Below are positions 26,814 to 35,778 of a stretch of DNA of 64,000 bases, piece after piece. Position 1 is the stretch's first letter; each line of letters opens with the position of its first letter. The DNA is taken from the NCBI RefSeq assembly GCF_000981225.1, contig NZ_LAJC01000001.1, forward strand, positions 1-64,000. The letters are read 5' to 3'. A program made the position numbers and the translations under genes. The notes under the pieces are model-generated. The model was not told the DNA's origin, did no database searches, and saw only the letters and a program-made list of their open reading frames with translations. Source of the stretch: Allosalinactinospora lopnorensis. GTDB lineage: Bacteria; Actinomycetota; Actinomycetes; Streptosporangiales; Streptosporangiaceae.

Positions 26814-27057
26814 TAATTACGCGGATATGAAGAATTTCGTTGCGTATATCTCCGCACGAACAGCGCATCGTTCCGCCCGCGAGCGGTCAAGGGGCGGTGC
26901 CGCCTTCGGTCGTCCGGGAGGCGCGGCGCATGTGCCGCCCCACTGATCAGGCCGGGGACTTCGCGGAAGTCCCGTCCAACGGTCCCGGCCTGGAGCCTGT
27001 CCCGGGTGGAGGACCCCCGCTGGGAGGCCGCTCTTGGGGACGCGGCATGACAGCAGC

Positions 27058-27085
27058 GGGGCGGGCGCCCGTAGGCGCCCGCCCC
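27058..27085. terminator. Intrinsic terminator of the ispG operon
   Basis: GGGGCGGGCGCC (27058-27069) and GGCGCCCGCCCC (27074-27085) form a perfect 12-base stem with loop CGTA, 13 bases beyond the ispG stop on the minus strand. Confidence 0.85.
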
Positions 27086-27098
27086 TGAACCAACGGGA

Positions 27099-28277
27099 TC
27101 AGCCCGCGATGGAGATGCTGGGTTCGCCGGAATCGGCGCCGGAGTCCTTCATCTCCTCGGCGATGCGCATGGCCTCGTCGATCAGGGTCTCCACGATCTT
27201 GGACTCGGGGACGGTCTTGATGACCTCGCCCTTGACGAAGATCTGGCCCTTGCCGTTGCCCGAGGCGACGCCGAGGTCGGCGTCGCGGGCCTCGCCGGGC
27301 CCGTTGACGACGCAGCCCATGACGGCCACCCGCAGCGGGACGTCCATTCCCTCCAGGCCGGCGGTGACCTCGTCGGCGAGGGTGTAGACGTCGACCTGGG
27401 CGCGGCCGCAGCTCGGGCAGGAGACGATCTCCAGGCCGCGCTCGCGCAGGCCCAGCGACTCCAGGATCTGGTTGCCGACCTTGACCTCTTCGGCCGGAGG
27501 CGCCGACAGGGACACCCGGATCGTGTCGCCGATCCCCTCGGCGAGCAGCGCGCCGAACGCCACCGAGGACTTGATCGTGCCCTGGAAGGCCGGTCCGGCC
27601 TCGGTGACGCCGAGGTGCAGCGGATACTCGCACTGCTCGGCCAGCTGCCGGTAGGCGTTGATCATCACTACGGGGTCGTTGTGCTTGACCGAGATCTTGA
27701 TGTCCCGGAAACCGTGCTCCTCGAACAGCGAGCACTCCCACAGCGCCGACTCCACCAGCGCCTCAGGCGTGGCCTTTCCGTGCTTCTCCAGCAGCCGCTT
27801 GTCGAGCGACCCGGCGTTCACGCCGATCCGGATGGGCACGCCCGCGTCACTCGCGGCCTTGGCGATCTCCCCGACCCGGTCGTCGAACTTCTTGATGTTG
27901 CCCGGGTTGACCCGCACAGCGGCGCAGCCGGCCTCGATCGCGGCGAACACGTACTTCGGCTGGAAGTGGATGTCGGCGATGACCGGGATCTGGGACTTCT
28001 TGGCGATGATGGGCAGTGCTTCGGCGTCATCGTTGGTGGGCACGGCCACCCGCACGATCTGGCAGCCGCTCGCCGTCAACTCGGCGATCTGCTGCAGCGT
28101 GGAGTTGATGTCGGACGTGACAGTGGTGGTCATCGACTGCACGGAGACCGGAGCGTCCCCACCGACGGGGACATTGCCGACCATGATCTGCCTCGATCTG
28201 CGCCGCTGAGCCACAGGGCGCGGACGGGCGGCGGGAATTCCAAGATCAACGGTCACGCGTTTCACCTCGTCGGCCAC
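27099..28277 (-). CDS. ispG: 4-hydroxy-3-methylbut-2-enyl diphosphate synthase (flavodoxin/ferredoxin)
   Basis: 392 residues. [42 protein letters not shown] is the usual N-terminal signature of the TIM-barrel; [29 protein letters not shown] and the C-terminal iron-sulfur domain with [12 protein letters not shown] and [20 protein letters not shown] carry the three cysteines that hold the 4Fe-4S cluster. It converts MEcPP to HMBPP in the MEP pathway of isoprenoid synthesis. It is the last gene of the dxr-rseP-ispG block and ends in a strong terminator. The start is a GTG with a poor ribosome site; a GTG a few codons further in is an alternative. Confidence 0.96.
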   Translation of the reverse strand: MADEVKRVTVDLGIPAARPRPVAQRRRSRQIMVGNVPVGGDAPVSVQSMTTTVTSDINSTLQQIAELTASGCQIVRVAVPTNDDAEALPIIAKKSQIPVIADIHFQPKYVFAAIEAGCAAVRVNPGNIKKFDDRVGEIAKAASDAGVPIRIGVNAGSLDKRLLEKHGKATPEALVESALWECSLFEEHGFRDIKISVKHNDPVVMINAYRQLAEQCEYPLHLGVTEAGPAFQGTIKSSVAFGALLAEGIGDTIRVSLSAPPAEEVKVGNQILESLGLRERGLEIVSCPSCGRAQVDVYTLADEVTAGLEGMDVPLRVAVMGCVVNGPGEARDADLGVASGNGKGQIFVKGEVIKTVPESKIVETLIDEAMRIAEEMKDSGADSGEPSISIAG

Positions 28278-28427
28278 CGGATCGGCCGGCGGCGTCGTTG
28301 AGTCACAGAACAGGAGGGCCGCAGGGCAGGGTGCACCCCGGCGAACGTGCGGCGGGAGCGCCCGCGCACGCGCGGACGGTGCCCAGAATACCCGTCCCTA
28401 CCGCCTGACATGGTTGTTCCATCCGGT

Positions 28428-29786
28428 TCAGCCCAGAAGACGCACAGGGTTGACGATATCGGCGACCAGCACGAGCAGACTGAACATGATGAACGCCAGG
28501 AAGACCACGTATGCCATGGGCATGAGCTTGGCCACGTCGAACGGGCCGGGGTCGGGCCGCCGGAAGAGCCGCGCCAGGTTCCTGCGGAGCGACTCCCACA
28601 GGGCCCCGAAGATGTGGCCGCCGTCGAGCGGCAGCAGCGGCAGCATGTTGAACGCGAACAGGAACAGGTTGACGCTGGCCAGCAGGGTCAGCATGATCAC
28701 GGCCCGGTCGACGACCGGCAGCGGCTGGGACAGCACCTCGCCGCCGATGCGCGAGACGCCTACCACGCCCATGGGCGAGTCGGGCTGGCGCTGTTCGCCC
28801 AGGAACGCCGCACCGAACAGATCAGGCATCTTGGACGGCAGCGCGATGATGGCCTCTCCGACCCGCACCAGGGTGTCGCCCATGTAGACGGCGGTCTCGC
28901 CCGCGCTCATGGTCTGGCGCTCCTGGGCGAACGCGATGCCGAGGAAGCCCACCGTTTCGGTCTCGGGGACCAGGCGGCCCTGGTCGTCGAAGACCTCCCT
29001 GCCGCGCTCGTCCGTCTGGTAGACGATCTCGCCGTCCTCGTCGCGCGCGGGGAGCTCGTTCTCGACCAGAACGGGCTCAAGCGTGATGACGTCGCCGTCG
29101 CGCTCGACCTCGAGCTCTGTCGGACCCATATGCGTGCGGATCTGCTGGTTCGCCGTCTGCCAGTCGGGCGTGGACGTTCCGGCGACCGCGATGATCCGGT
29201 CGCCGGGCTGCACCCCGGCCTCGGCGGCCGGAGTGGGGTCGGCGTCCTCGGGGCACCCGGCGCCGGCCTCCTCAACGGACACCATGCACTCGGAGACGGC
29301 GCCCACCTCGTTGGTCTCCTGCTGGACGCCGATCCCCATCAGCACGGCGCTGAAGAGGAGGAGCGCAAGGATCAGGTTCATCGCCGGGCCGGCCACCATG
29401 ACGATGATCCGCTTCCACGGCGCCTGCTGGTAGAACTGCCGGTCCTCGTCGCCGTCCTGGACCTCGGAGTTGAACGCCTCGCGGGCGTCCTCGATCATCG
29501 CCCGCCAGCGCGACATCGGTCTGCCCGAGGCGTCCTGCTGGCGCTTGGCCGGCGGGGCCATACCGACCATGCGGACATAGCCGCCCAGCGGGATCAGTTT
29601 GAGGCCGTACTCGGTCTCGCCCCTGCGCGTGGACCACAGGGTCTTGCCGAAGCCGACCATGTACTGCGTGCAGCGGATGCGGAACATCTTCGCCGTGGCG
29701 AGGTGCCCCAGCTCATGCCAGGCAATGGAGAAGAGCAGCCCGAGAAAGAGAAGGATGACCCCGAGTGTGGTCAGTAACGCGACCAT
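28428..29786 (-). CDS. rseP: Site-2 protease, RseP/RIP metalloprotease (M50)
   Basis: 452 residues, integral membrane. The first transmembrane helix contains the zinc site FSIAWHELGHLATAKMF (HExxH); the second catalytic motif, normally NxxPxPxLDG, is FNMLPLLPLDGGHIFGALWE near the C-terminus. A PDZ domain lies between (AAEAGVQPGDRIIAVAGTSTPDWQTANQQIRTHMG), interrupted by an acidic insert. RIP proteases cleave anti-sigma factors or small membrane proteins within the bilayer. It sits between dxr and ispG on the same strand, with a 18-base gap to dxr, the standard actinobacterial arrangement, and is most likely cotranscribed with them. Confidence 0.95.
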   Translation of the reverse strand: MVALLTTLGVILLFLGLLFSIAWHELGHLATAKMFRIRCTQYMVGFGKTLWSTRRGETEYGLKLIPLGGYVRMVGMAPPAKRQQDASGRPMSRWRAMIEDAREAFNSEVQDGDEDRQFYQQAPWKRIIVMVAGPAMNLILALLLFSAVLMGIGVQQETNEVGAVSECMVSVEEAGAGCPEDADPTPAAEAGVQPGDRIIAVAGTSTPDWQTANQQIRTHMGPTELEVERDGDVITLEPVLVENELPARDEDGEIVYQTDERGREVFDDQGRLVPETETVGFLGIAFAQERQTMSAGETAVYMGDTLVRVGEAIIALPSKMPDLFGAAFLGEQRQPDSPMGVVGVSRIGGEVLSQPLPVVDRAVIMLTLLASVNLFLFAFNMLPLLPLDGGHIFGALWESLRRNLARLFRRPDPGPFDVAKLMPMAYVVFLAFIMFSLLVLVADIVNPVRLLG

Positions 29787-29804
29787 GTACCCCTGTACCT
29801 CTCC

Positions 29805-31085
29805 TCAAGCGAGCCGGGCGATCAGCTCCCGGGCACGTCCGCGGGCCCATTCGTCAGCGGCGTAGACATCGGCCAGGCTCAGCTCCGCTGCGCCTGGAGC
29901 CATCCGCTGGTGTTCTGAGACTACCCGCGCCACAGTGTCCACGATCGCGGTGAATGCCAGCCCCCCGTTGAGGAAAGCCGCGACCGCCTCCTCGTTGGCG
30001 GCATTGTAGACGGCCGGGGCGGTTCCGCCCACGGCTCCGACGTCGCAGGCCAGCGACACCGCAGGGAACGCCGCCGCGTCCAGCGGCTCGAAGGTCCAGG
30101 TGTGAGCCCTGGTCCAGTCCACGGCGGGGGCCGCCGAATCGACCCGATGCGGCCAGCCGATCCCGTAGGCGATCGGGATGCACATGCTCGGGGGGCTCGC
30201 CTGGGCGAGGGTGGACCCATCGGTGTACTCCACCATGGAGTGGATCACCGACTGCGGATGCACCACGACCTCCAGCCGGTCGAAGGGGATGTCGAAGAGT
30301 AGGTTGGCCTCGATGACCTCAAGCCCCTTGTTGACCAGGGTGGCCGAGTTCACTGTGATGACCGGGCCCATGTCCCAGGTGGGATGGTTCAGCGCCTGCT
30401 CCGGGGTGACCCCGGCCAGTTCGGCGCGTGACCGGCCGCGGAACGGCCCGCCACTGGCGGTGATGACCAGCTTGCGCACCTCGTCCAGGCGGGCGTGCAC
30501 CTGGCCCTGCGCCAGGCTGGTCAGTTCGCTGGCCCCCACGCGGGGAAAGCACTGGGCCAGCGCGAAGTGCTCGGAGTCCACCGGGACGATCTGGCCCGGT
30601 TGGGCAGCGGAGCGCACCAGCGGCCCGCCGATGATCAGTGATTCCTTGTTGGCCAGCGCCAGCAGACGCCCGGCGTGCAGCGCGGCCAGCGTCGCCTCCA
30701 GGCCCAGCGCTCCGGTGATCCCGTTGAGGACGACGTCGCACGGCCAGCCCGCCAGCTCGGCGATGCCTTCGGTGCCGGCGAACACCTTCGCCGCGTGGTT
30801 GCGCTCGCTCAGTCGGCGGCCGAGTTCGGCCGCCATCGCCGGGTCCGCGATCGCCACGGACTCCACGCCGAACCGGTTCACCTGATCGACCAGGAGGTCG
30901 AGGCGGCCGCCGCCGGCCGCGAGTCCTGCGACCCGGAACCGTCCCGGGTTGCTCGCGACGACATCGAGGGCCTGGGTCCCGATGGAGCCGGTGGATCCCA
31001 GGATCACGACCTCGCGCGGTCGTTCGGGGCAGGTGCCTTGAGCAAGGAGCTGTTCCGCGATTCGCACCCTCCCATTGTCACGCAC
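29805..31085 (-). CDS. dxr: 1-deoxy-D-xylulose-5-phosphate reductoisomerase
   Basis: 426 residues. The NADPH-binding fold is VVILGSTGSIGTQALDVVASNPGRFRV; the substrate and metal site shows LANKESLIIGG, IVPVDSEHFALAQCF and ITASGGPFRGRSRAEL, followed by HPTWDMGPVITVNSATLVNKGLEVIEANLLF. It converts DXP to MEP, the committed step of the MEP pathway. First gene of the dxr-rseP-ispG transcription unit. A GTG start is used; GGGAGG lies within the first codons, so a slightly downstream start is possible. The upstream gap of about 300 bases should hold the operon promoter. Confidence 0.96.
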   Translation of the reverse strand: MRDNGRVRIAEQLLAQGTCPERPREVVILGSTGSIGTQALDVVASNPGRFRVAGLAAGGGRLDLLVDQVNRFGVESVAIADPAMAAELGRRLSERNHAAKVFAGTEGIAELAGWPCDVVLNGITGALGLEATLAALHAGRLLALANKESLIIGGPLVRSAAQPGQIVPVDSEHFALAQCFPRVGASELTSLAQGQVHARLDEVRKLVITASGGPFRGRSRAELAGVTPEQALNHPTWDMGPVITVNSATLVNKGLEVIEANLLFDIPFDRLEVVVHPQSVIHSMVEYTDGSTLAQASPPSMCIPIAYGIGWPHRVDSAAPAVDWTRAHTWTFEPLDAAAFPAVSLACDVGAVGGTAPAVYNAANEEAVAAFLNGGLAFTAIVDTVARVVSEHQRMAPGAAELSLADVYAADEWARGRARELIARLA

Positions 31086-31380
31086 GCGGCGACCGGACAG
31101 CCGGCGCGGAAGAGCGCCGAACGCCGCCCCGCAGAATATGGCCGCCTCAGAAACACCCCCTTTACAAACCGGAACCCGTGGCTTAACTTGACTCCACTGT
31201 AAGTTACCTCACAGTAATTCTACCCGGAAGTAACCAACATCTCCGGCCGTGGCGCACATCGGCCGGGACCCGCAGGCAGCGCACCCCACTCGCTGCCCTA
31301 AAAAAGCGTTCCCATCCGCAGCGCCATGGTCCGTCCCCGCCCCATGGACCGCACGGTCCCGACTCCCCTCGAGGTTCCCC
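31086..31380. other. Divergent promoter region of dxr and the secreted hydrolase
   Basis: About 295 bases without a gene. The centre (31155-31225) is AT-rich and contains the inverted repeat at 31196-31215; the arrangement suggests promoters for both flanking genes. Confidence 0.45.
31196..31215. promoter_or_regulatory. Inverted repeat upstream of the secreted hydrolase
   Basis: ACTGT (31196-31200) and ACAGT (31211-31215) flank a 10-base centre that begins AAGTTACCT. TAAGTTACCT (31200-31209) is identical to the decamer inside the dyad at 884-893. Shared core with different arms hints at one regulator or one promoter class acting at both loci. Confidence 0.4.
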
Positions 31381-32979
31381 ATGCGGAGAACGTCCACGAC
31401 GCTGGCCGCCGTACTCGCGGCACTGCTGGCCTTCACCCTCCTCGCCCCGAGCGCACACGCCGGAAGCGCCGACGTCGAGTACGTCAGCGTCCCCGGCCAC
31501 GACGACGTCGAGATCAAAGCGAAAGTCATCACGCCCACCAACCACGAGGGCCCGCACCCGCTGCTCGTAATGCCCTCCGCGTGGGCCACGAACAACCTGG
31601 TGTACGTGGGCGCCGCCAAGAAGCTCGCCTACGAGTCCGGTTACCAGGTGATCAGCTATACCACCCGGGGCTTCTGGGACTCGGGCGGCGAGATCGAGGT
31701 GGCGGGGCCGAAGGACGTCGCCGACGCCAGCAAGGTCATCGACTGGGGCCTGGAGAACACCGACGCCGACCCCGAGCGCATCGGTATGGCCGCCATCTCC
31801 TACGGCGCCGGCATCAGCCTGCTCACCGCGGCCGAGGACGACCGGGTGAAAGCGGTCGGGGCGATGAGCGGCTGGTCCGACCTGATCAGCTCCCTCTATC
31901 CCAACGAGACGATCAGTTCCCAGGCCATCGAGCTCCTCATCACCACGGCCAGGATTACCGGCCGCGGGGGCGAGGCCCTGCAGGAGATCGAATCGGAGTA
32001 CCGCAAGGGGAACATGGATCCCGCGCTGGATCACTCCCCGGAGCGCTCTCCCGGGACCAAGATCGACCAGCTCAACGACAACGGGCCGGCGGTCATGCTC
32101 GCGCACGCCTGGAACGACGGCATCTTCCCCCCGTCAGGACTCATCGACTTCCACTCGCAGCTGACCGGCCCCAAGCGGCTCATGCTGGCCCCGGGCGAGC
32201 ACGCGACACCGGAGGCGTTCGGCGCGCTCGGCCTGCCGAACGAAACGTGGGAGGCCCTGACGCGGTGGTTGGACCACCACCTCAAGGGCGTGGACAACGG
32301 AGTCGACACCGAGGACCCGGTCCAGGTGAAGCCGAACAACGGCGGAGGGGACTGGACGACCTATCCCGACTGGGAGTCGGTCACCGAGAGCACCTCCACC
32401 CTCCACCTCAGCGAGCCCGAGCGCACATGGGAGCAGTGGCTGAGCACCGGCGGCCTGGAGGAGGAGCCCCAGACCGGCTGGGACTACAGCGTGCGGGCCG
32501 GGATCGGCACGACCGCCAACAGCGGGACGCTGATCGTGAGCGGCGCCCTGCAGCAGTTCGCCGATATCCCGACCGGTGTCGCGCTACCGCTGGTGGACCG
32601 CTACCGCGCCGGTGTGTGGACCGGGGACCCCCACCCTGACGGCGTGCGGGTCAGCGGGACACCGAAAGCGCACGTCGAGGTCACCCCGACCAGCGAGGAC
32701 CAGTCCCTGTACTTCTACCTGTACGCGACGAACTCCCACGGCATAGGTTCGCTCATCACGCACAAGCCCTACACGCTGCGGGACGCGGCACCGGGCGAGC
32801 CGGTGACGGTGGACGTGGACCTGGAACCGGTGGTGTGGGACGTTCCGGCCGGCCACCGGCTGGCGCTCGTCGTCGACACCCAGGATTTCCGCTACTCGAG
32901 CGAGAGCGACTTCGGCGAGAAGGTGAAGTTCGGCTCGCCGGAGGAGGCTCCGGCGACGCTGACGGTCCCCACCGCCTGA
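31381..32979 (+). CDS. Secreted CocE/NonD-type alpha/beta hydrolase (S15-like)
   Basis: About 532 residues from ATG 31381 with GAGG upstream. A Sec signal peptide is clear: MRRTSTTLAAVLAALLAFTLLAPSAHA, with cleavage likely after AHA. The hydrolase core shows YTTRGFWDSGGEIE and the nucleophile elbow AAISYGAGISLLTA (Ser in GxSxG-like form), later LAHAWNDGIFPP (Asp region) and PGEHATPEA (His region). The C-terminal third (VDRYRAGVWTGDPHPDGVRVSGTPKAHVEV ... DVDLEPVVWDVPAGHRLALVVDTQDFRY) is the jelly-roll domain of the CocE/X-Pro dipeptidyl-peptidase family. These act on esters, amides or Xaa-Pro peptides; the substrate here is unknown. It should work outside the cell. A terminator follows. Confidence 0.88.
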   Translation: MRRTSTTLAAVLAALLAFTLLAPSAHAGSADVEYVSVPGHDDVEIKAKVITPTNHEGPHPLLVMPSAWATNNLVYVGAAKKLAYESGYQVISYTTRGFWDSGGEIEVAGPKDVADASKVIDWGLENTDADPERIGMAAISYGAGISLLTAAEDDRVKAVGAMSGWSDLISSLYPNETISSQAIELLITTARITGRGGEALQEIESEYRKGNMDPALDHSPERSPGTKIDQLNDNGPAVMLAHAWNDGIFPPSGLIDFHSQLTGPKRLMLAPGEHATPEAFGALGLPNETWEALTRWLDHHLKGVDNGVDTEDPVQVKPNNGGGDWTTYPDWESVTESTSTLHLSEPERTWEQWLSTGGLEEEPQTGWDYSVRAGIGTTANSGTLIVSGALQQFADIPTGVALPLVDRYRAGVWTGDPHPDGVRVSGTPKAHVEVTPTSEDQSLYFYLYATNSHGIGSLITHKPYTLRDAAPGEPVTVDVDLEPVVWDVPAGHRLALVVDTQDFRYSSESDFGEKVKFGSPEEAPATLTVPTA

Positions 32980-32996
32980 TCGCTCGGGACCCGATC

Positions 32997-33030
32997 GGCA
33001 GGCGCCGCCCACCGCAGGTCGGCGCCTGCC
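32997..33030 (+). terminator. Terminator after the secreted hydrolase
   Basis: GGCAGGCGCCG (32997-33007) pairs perfectly with CGGCGCCTGCC (33020-33030) around a 12-base loop, 18 bases after the stop codon. Confidence 0.75.
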
Positions 33031-33078
33031 GCACGACACTCCGCAAGCACCCAAAGTAATCAAAAAAACACGTTCGGT

Positions 33079-33098
33079 ATGGAATGATCACGTTCCAT
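33079..33098 (+). promoter_or_regulatory. Inverted repeat spanning the protease start codon
   Basis: ATGGAA (33079-33084) and TTCCAT (33093-33098) are perfect inverted arms around TGATCACG, itself containing the palindrome TGATCA. The right arm overlaps the ATG at 33097. The preceding A7 run and AT-rich stretch (33058-33070) suggest a promoter immediately upstream, so a protein bound here could block initiation. Confidence 0.45.
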
Positions 33099-34149
33099 GA
33101 CCTCACCCATCATGTCGACGATCCTCAGCCCGCTCGCGGGGATCGTTCTCGCCATGACCGGCCTGCCGACCGCCGAAGCGTCATCCGCCGCCTCGCACGG
33201 CGATGACGCGGCACGTTCCGGGGCCCCGGAATCGCAGGCACCACCAACCGAGGACCGCGCCGCGCCCGAGGCCACCGGCACGGAGGGCATCGTGCGGCAG
33301 ACCGCGGCGGACACCGGGAAGCGCCGCAGCGCACTGGAGTACTGGACGAGCGAACGCATGGAGGCGGCACAGTCACGGGACCGGCTGCCGGAGGAGCCGC
33401 TCCCCGACTCCGCCCCGACCGGCGACGTGGACATTCCGCGGGCCGGCCTCCAGGGCGCCCGGAGCCCGAACGGCGAGGCGGAGCGCTGGACCTCCGGCGG
33501 CGGGATCACCAAGGCCACCGGCAAGGTCTTCGTGACGATGGCGGACCGCGACTTCACCTGCTCCGCAGCGGTGGTACCGGCGGAGAACCGGGACACCGTC
33601 ATCACCGCGGGGCACTGCCTGAAGGACGGGACCGGCGCCTGGGCCGACAACTGGACGTTCGTCCCGGGCTACGAGGACGGCGAAGCACCCTACGGGCGCT
33701 ACGTCGCCCGCGAGATGCTCGTGGCACCGGAGTGGTCGGAGGAGGCCGACGACAGCTTCGACTTCGGCATGGTCGTACTGCACGAATCCGACGGCGCCCA
33801 CGTGCAGGACGAGACCGGGGCGCAGGAGATCGACTTCGGCGACCACGAGGGGCGGCGGACGTACGCGTTCGGCTACCCGTCGATGGCCCCCTACGACGGG
33901 CGCCGGCTGCACTACTGCTCCGGGCGTCCCGAGGCCGACCGGGGGAAGACGACCGCGACCGGGATGGCCTGCGACATGACCGAGGGGGCCAGCGGCGGGC
34001 CCTGGCTGACCGACTTCGACGCCGAGAGCGGCGAGGGCACCATCACATCGGTGGTCAGCTTCAAGTACGCCGACGACTCCTCGACCCAGTTCGGTCCGCG
34101 CCTCGGTGACGAGGCCCGGCGGCTGTACGAGACCGCGGCGTCCCTGTGA
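33097..34149 (+). CDS. Secreted trypsin-like serine protease (S1, glutamyl-endopeptidase type)
   Basis: 350 residues. An N-terminal hydrophobic segment (IMSTILSPLAGIVLAMTGLP) is the export signal, followed by an acidic propeptide of roughly 100 residues. The catalytic triad is visible as VITAGHCLKDG (His), DDSFDFGMVVLHE (Asp) and MTEGASGGPWLTDF (Ser). FTCSAAVVPAENRD and CSGRPE..MACDM supply disulfide cysteines. The arrangement resembles small extracellular V8/SGPE-like peptidases of actinomycetes. It should be a secreted zymogen. No good ribosome site precedes the ATG; the leader may be very short or absent. An inverted repeat overlaps the start codon. A strong terminator follows the gene. 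Confidence 0.9.
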   Translation: MTSPIMSTILSPLAGIVLAMTGLPTAEASSAASHGDDAARSGAPESQAPPTEDRAAPEATGTEGIVRQTAADTGKRRSALEYWTSERMEAAQSRDRLPEEPLPDSAPTGDVDIPRAGLQGARSPNGEAERWTSGGGITKATGKVFVTMADRDFTCSAAVVPAENRDTVITAGHCLKDGTGAWADNWTFVPGYEDGEAPYGRYVAREMLVAPEWSEEADDSFDFGMVVLHESDGAHVQDETGAQEIDFGDHEGRRTYAFGYPSMAPYDGRRLHYCSGRPEADRGKTTATGMACDMTEGASGGPWLTDFDAESGEGTITSVVSFKYADDSSTQFGPRLGDEARRLYETAASL

Positions 34150-34162
34150 CCGCCGCACCGCG

Positions 34163-34193
34163 GAGCGGCCCCCGGATGATCCGGGGGCCGCTC
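34163..34193. terminator. Bidirectional terminator between protease and aldehyde dehydrogenase
   Basis: GAGCGGCCCCCGG (34163-34175) and CCGGGGGCCGCTC (34181-34193) make a perfect 13-base stem with loop ATGAT, between two converging genes. Confidence 0.85.
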
Positions 34194-34233
34194 GAACTCC
34201 CGGCCCCGAGCGGGTACGGCAGGGCTCACGCCT

Positions 34234-35658
34234 TCAGAGCCGCACCCCGGTCATGACCATGACACGCTCATAGCTCAGGTCGTCCATGGCCGACCGCACC
34301 CCTTCCCTGCCGACCCCGGACCTCTTGACGCCCCCGTAGGGCATCTGGTCGGCCCGGTAGGAGGGCACATCCCCGATCACGACACCGCCGACCTCCAGCT
34401 CGCGGTGCGCCCGGAACGCCACCTGCAGATCACGGGTGAACACCCCGGCCTGCAGCCCGAAGTCGCTGGCATTGACCTCGGCGAAGGCCTGGTCCACACC
34501 GCTGACGCGCTGCACCACGAGAACGGGGCCGAAGACCTCCTCGCACAGCACCTTCGACCCCGCGGGCGCCCCGGCGAGAACGGTGGGCGCGACCGTCACC
34601 CCGTCGCGCTCGCCACCGGTGAGGAGCTCGGCGCCGGCCTCGACGGCCTCCTGGACCCAGTCGACGACGCGGATCGCGGCCTCCTCGTTGATCAGCGGCC
34701 CCACTTCGGTGTCGGGATCACTCGGATCGCCGGTCGGCAGTTCCCGCACGTTCCGCACCAACCTGGTGACGAACTCGTCGTAGACCGCGTCCTCCACGAT
34801 CACGCGCTGCACGCCGATGCACACCTGACCCGCCGCGTTGTTACCGAAGAGGGCGATGCGCCGCGCCGCCCAGTCGAGATCGGCGTCGCCGAGCACGACC
34901 GCGGCCGCGTTGCCGCCGAGCTCCAGGGTGACGTGCTTGTGCGGAGCCAGCCGCTGCAGTTCCCATCCGAACTGGCCGCCGGTGAACGAGACGACCGGCA
35001 GCCGCGGATCGGTGATCAGGGAGGCGGCGCGCTCGTTCGGCATCGGCAGCACGGAGACCATACCGGGCGGCAGTTCGGTCTCGGCCAGGAGCTCACCGAG
35101 CGCCAGGGCGGTCATGGGCGTCGCCGGGGCGGGCTTGAGCACGATCGGCGCACCCACGGCGATGGCGGGCGCGATCTTGTGGGCGACCAGGTTGAGCGGG
35201 AAGTTGAACGGGGAGATGCCGAGGACGGGCCCCTTGGGCACCCGGCGGACCATGGCGATCCGTCCGGTACCGCCGGGGTCGGTGTCGAGACGCTGCAGCT
35301 CCCCGCTGTCGCGCCGGGTCTCCTCGGCCGCCCAGCGAAAAACCGAGACCGAGCGGCCGACCTCGGCGCGCGCCCACTTGATCGGCTTACCGCTCTCGGC
35401 GGTGATGATCCCGGCGATCTCCTCGGTTCGTTCGGCGAGCCGGCGGGACACGTGGGCCAGCGCTTCGGCCCTGGTGTGCGCGGGCAGCGCGGCGGCCTCG
35501 CGGGCCGCGGCGTCCGCGGCCGCGACGGCCTCCTCGATCTGCCCCGCGGAGGGCACCGACACGGTTGCGACGACCCGCCCGTCGTAGGGGTGGGTCACCG
35601 TGATCTCACTGTCGCCGGTGGCCGCAGCCCCGGACAGCCAAAACGGACGCGTAGACAT
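34234..35658 (-). CDS. NAD(P)-dependent aldehyde dehydrogenase
   Basis: About 474 residues from the Met at 35658 (MSTRPFWLSGAAATGDSEITVTHPYDG), where homologues begin. Motifs: the Asn of KGPVLGISPFNFPLNLVAHKIAPAIA, cofactor Lys in IVLKPAPATP, Glu in VTLELGGNAAAVVLGDADL and catalytic Cys in NNAAGQVCIGVQRVIVEDAVYD, then CEEVFGPVLVVQRV. The pattern FNFPLNLVAHK with GQVCIGVQR is that of the lactaldehyde/phosphonoacetaldehyde/non-phosphorylating GAPDH branch. The substrate is unknown. It lies 120 bases downstream of the P450 gene on the same strand and may be cotranscribed with it, in which case it could process an aldehyde product. Confidence 0.92.
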   Translation of the reverse strand: MSTRPFWLSGAAATGDSEITVTHPYDGRVVATVSVPSAGQIEEAVAAADAAAREAAALPAHTRAEALAHVSRRLAERTEEIAGIITAESGKPIKWARAEVGRSVSVFRWAAEETRRDSGELQRLDTDPGGTGRIAMVRRVPKGPVLGISPFNFPLNLVAHKIAPAIAVGAPIVLKPAPATPMTALALGELLAETELPPGMVSVLPMPNERAASLITDPRLPVVSFTGGQFGWELQRLAPHKHVTLELGGNAAAVVLGDADLDWAARRIALFGNNAAGQVCIGVQRVIVEDAVYDEFVTRLVRNVRELPTGDPSDPDTEVGPLINEEAAIRVVDWVQEAVEAGAELLTGGERDGVTVAPTVLAGAPAGSKVLCEEVFGPVLVVQRVSGVDQAFAEVNASDFGLQAGVFTRDLQVAFRAHRELEVGGVVIGDVPSYRADQMPYGGVKRSGVGREGVRSAMDDLSYERVMVMTGVRL

Positions 35659-35778
35659 GGGTGCGACGCTAGCCCGCGGCACGCTCCGGTTCCTTGTCCA
35701 CAATGGCCAAAACAGACGAGCGGACTCGCCTTCTTGGCTCAGCCGGCCCGCCGCCCCTGGCCGGAGACCGCCGCGGGG

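Larger units (their letters stand above)
26730..27098. other. Intergenic region between the dav operon and ispG
   Basis: The left 110 bases are AT-rich and should hold the davAB promoter with the palindromes at 26787-26813. The right end holds the perfect ispG terminator at 27058-27085. The middle (about 26880-27050) shows no gene. Confidence 0.5.
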
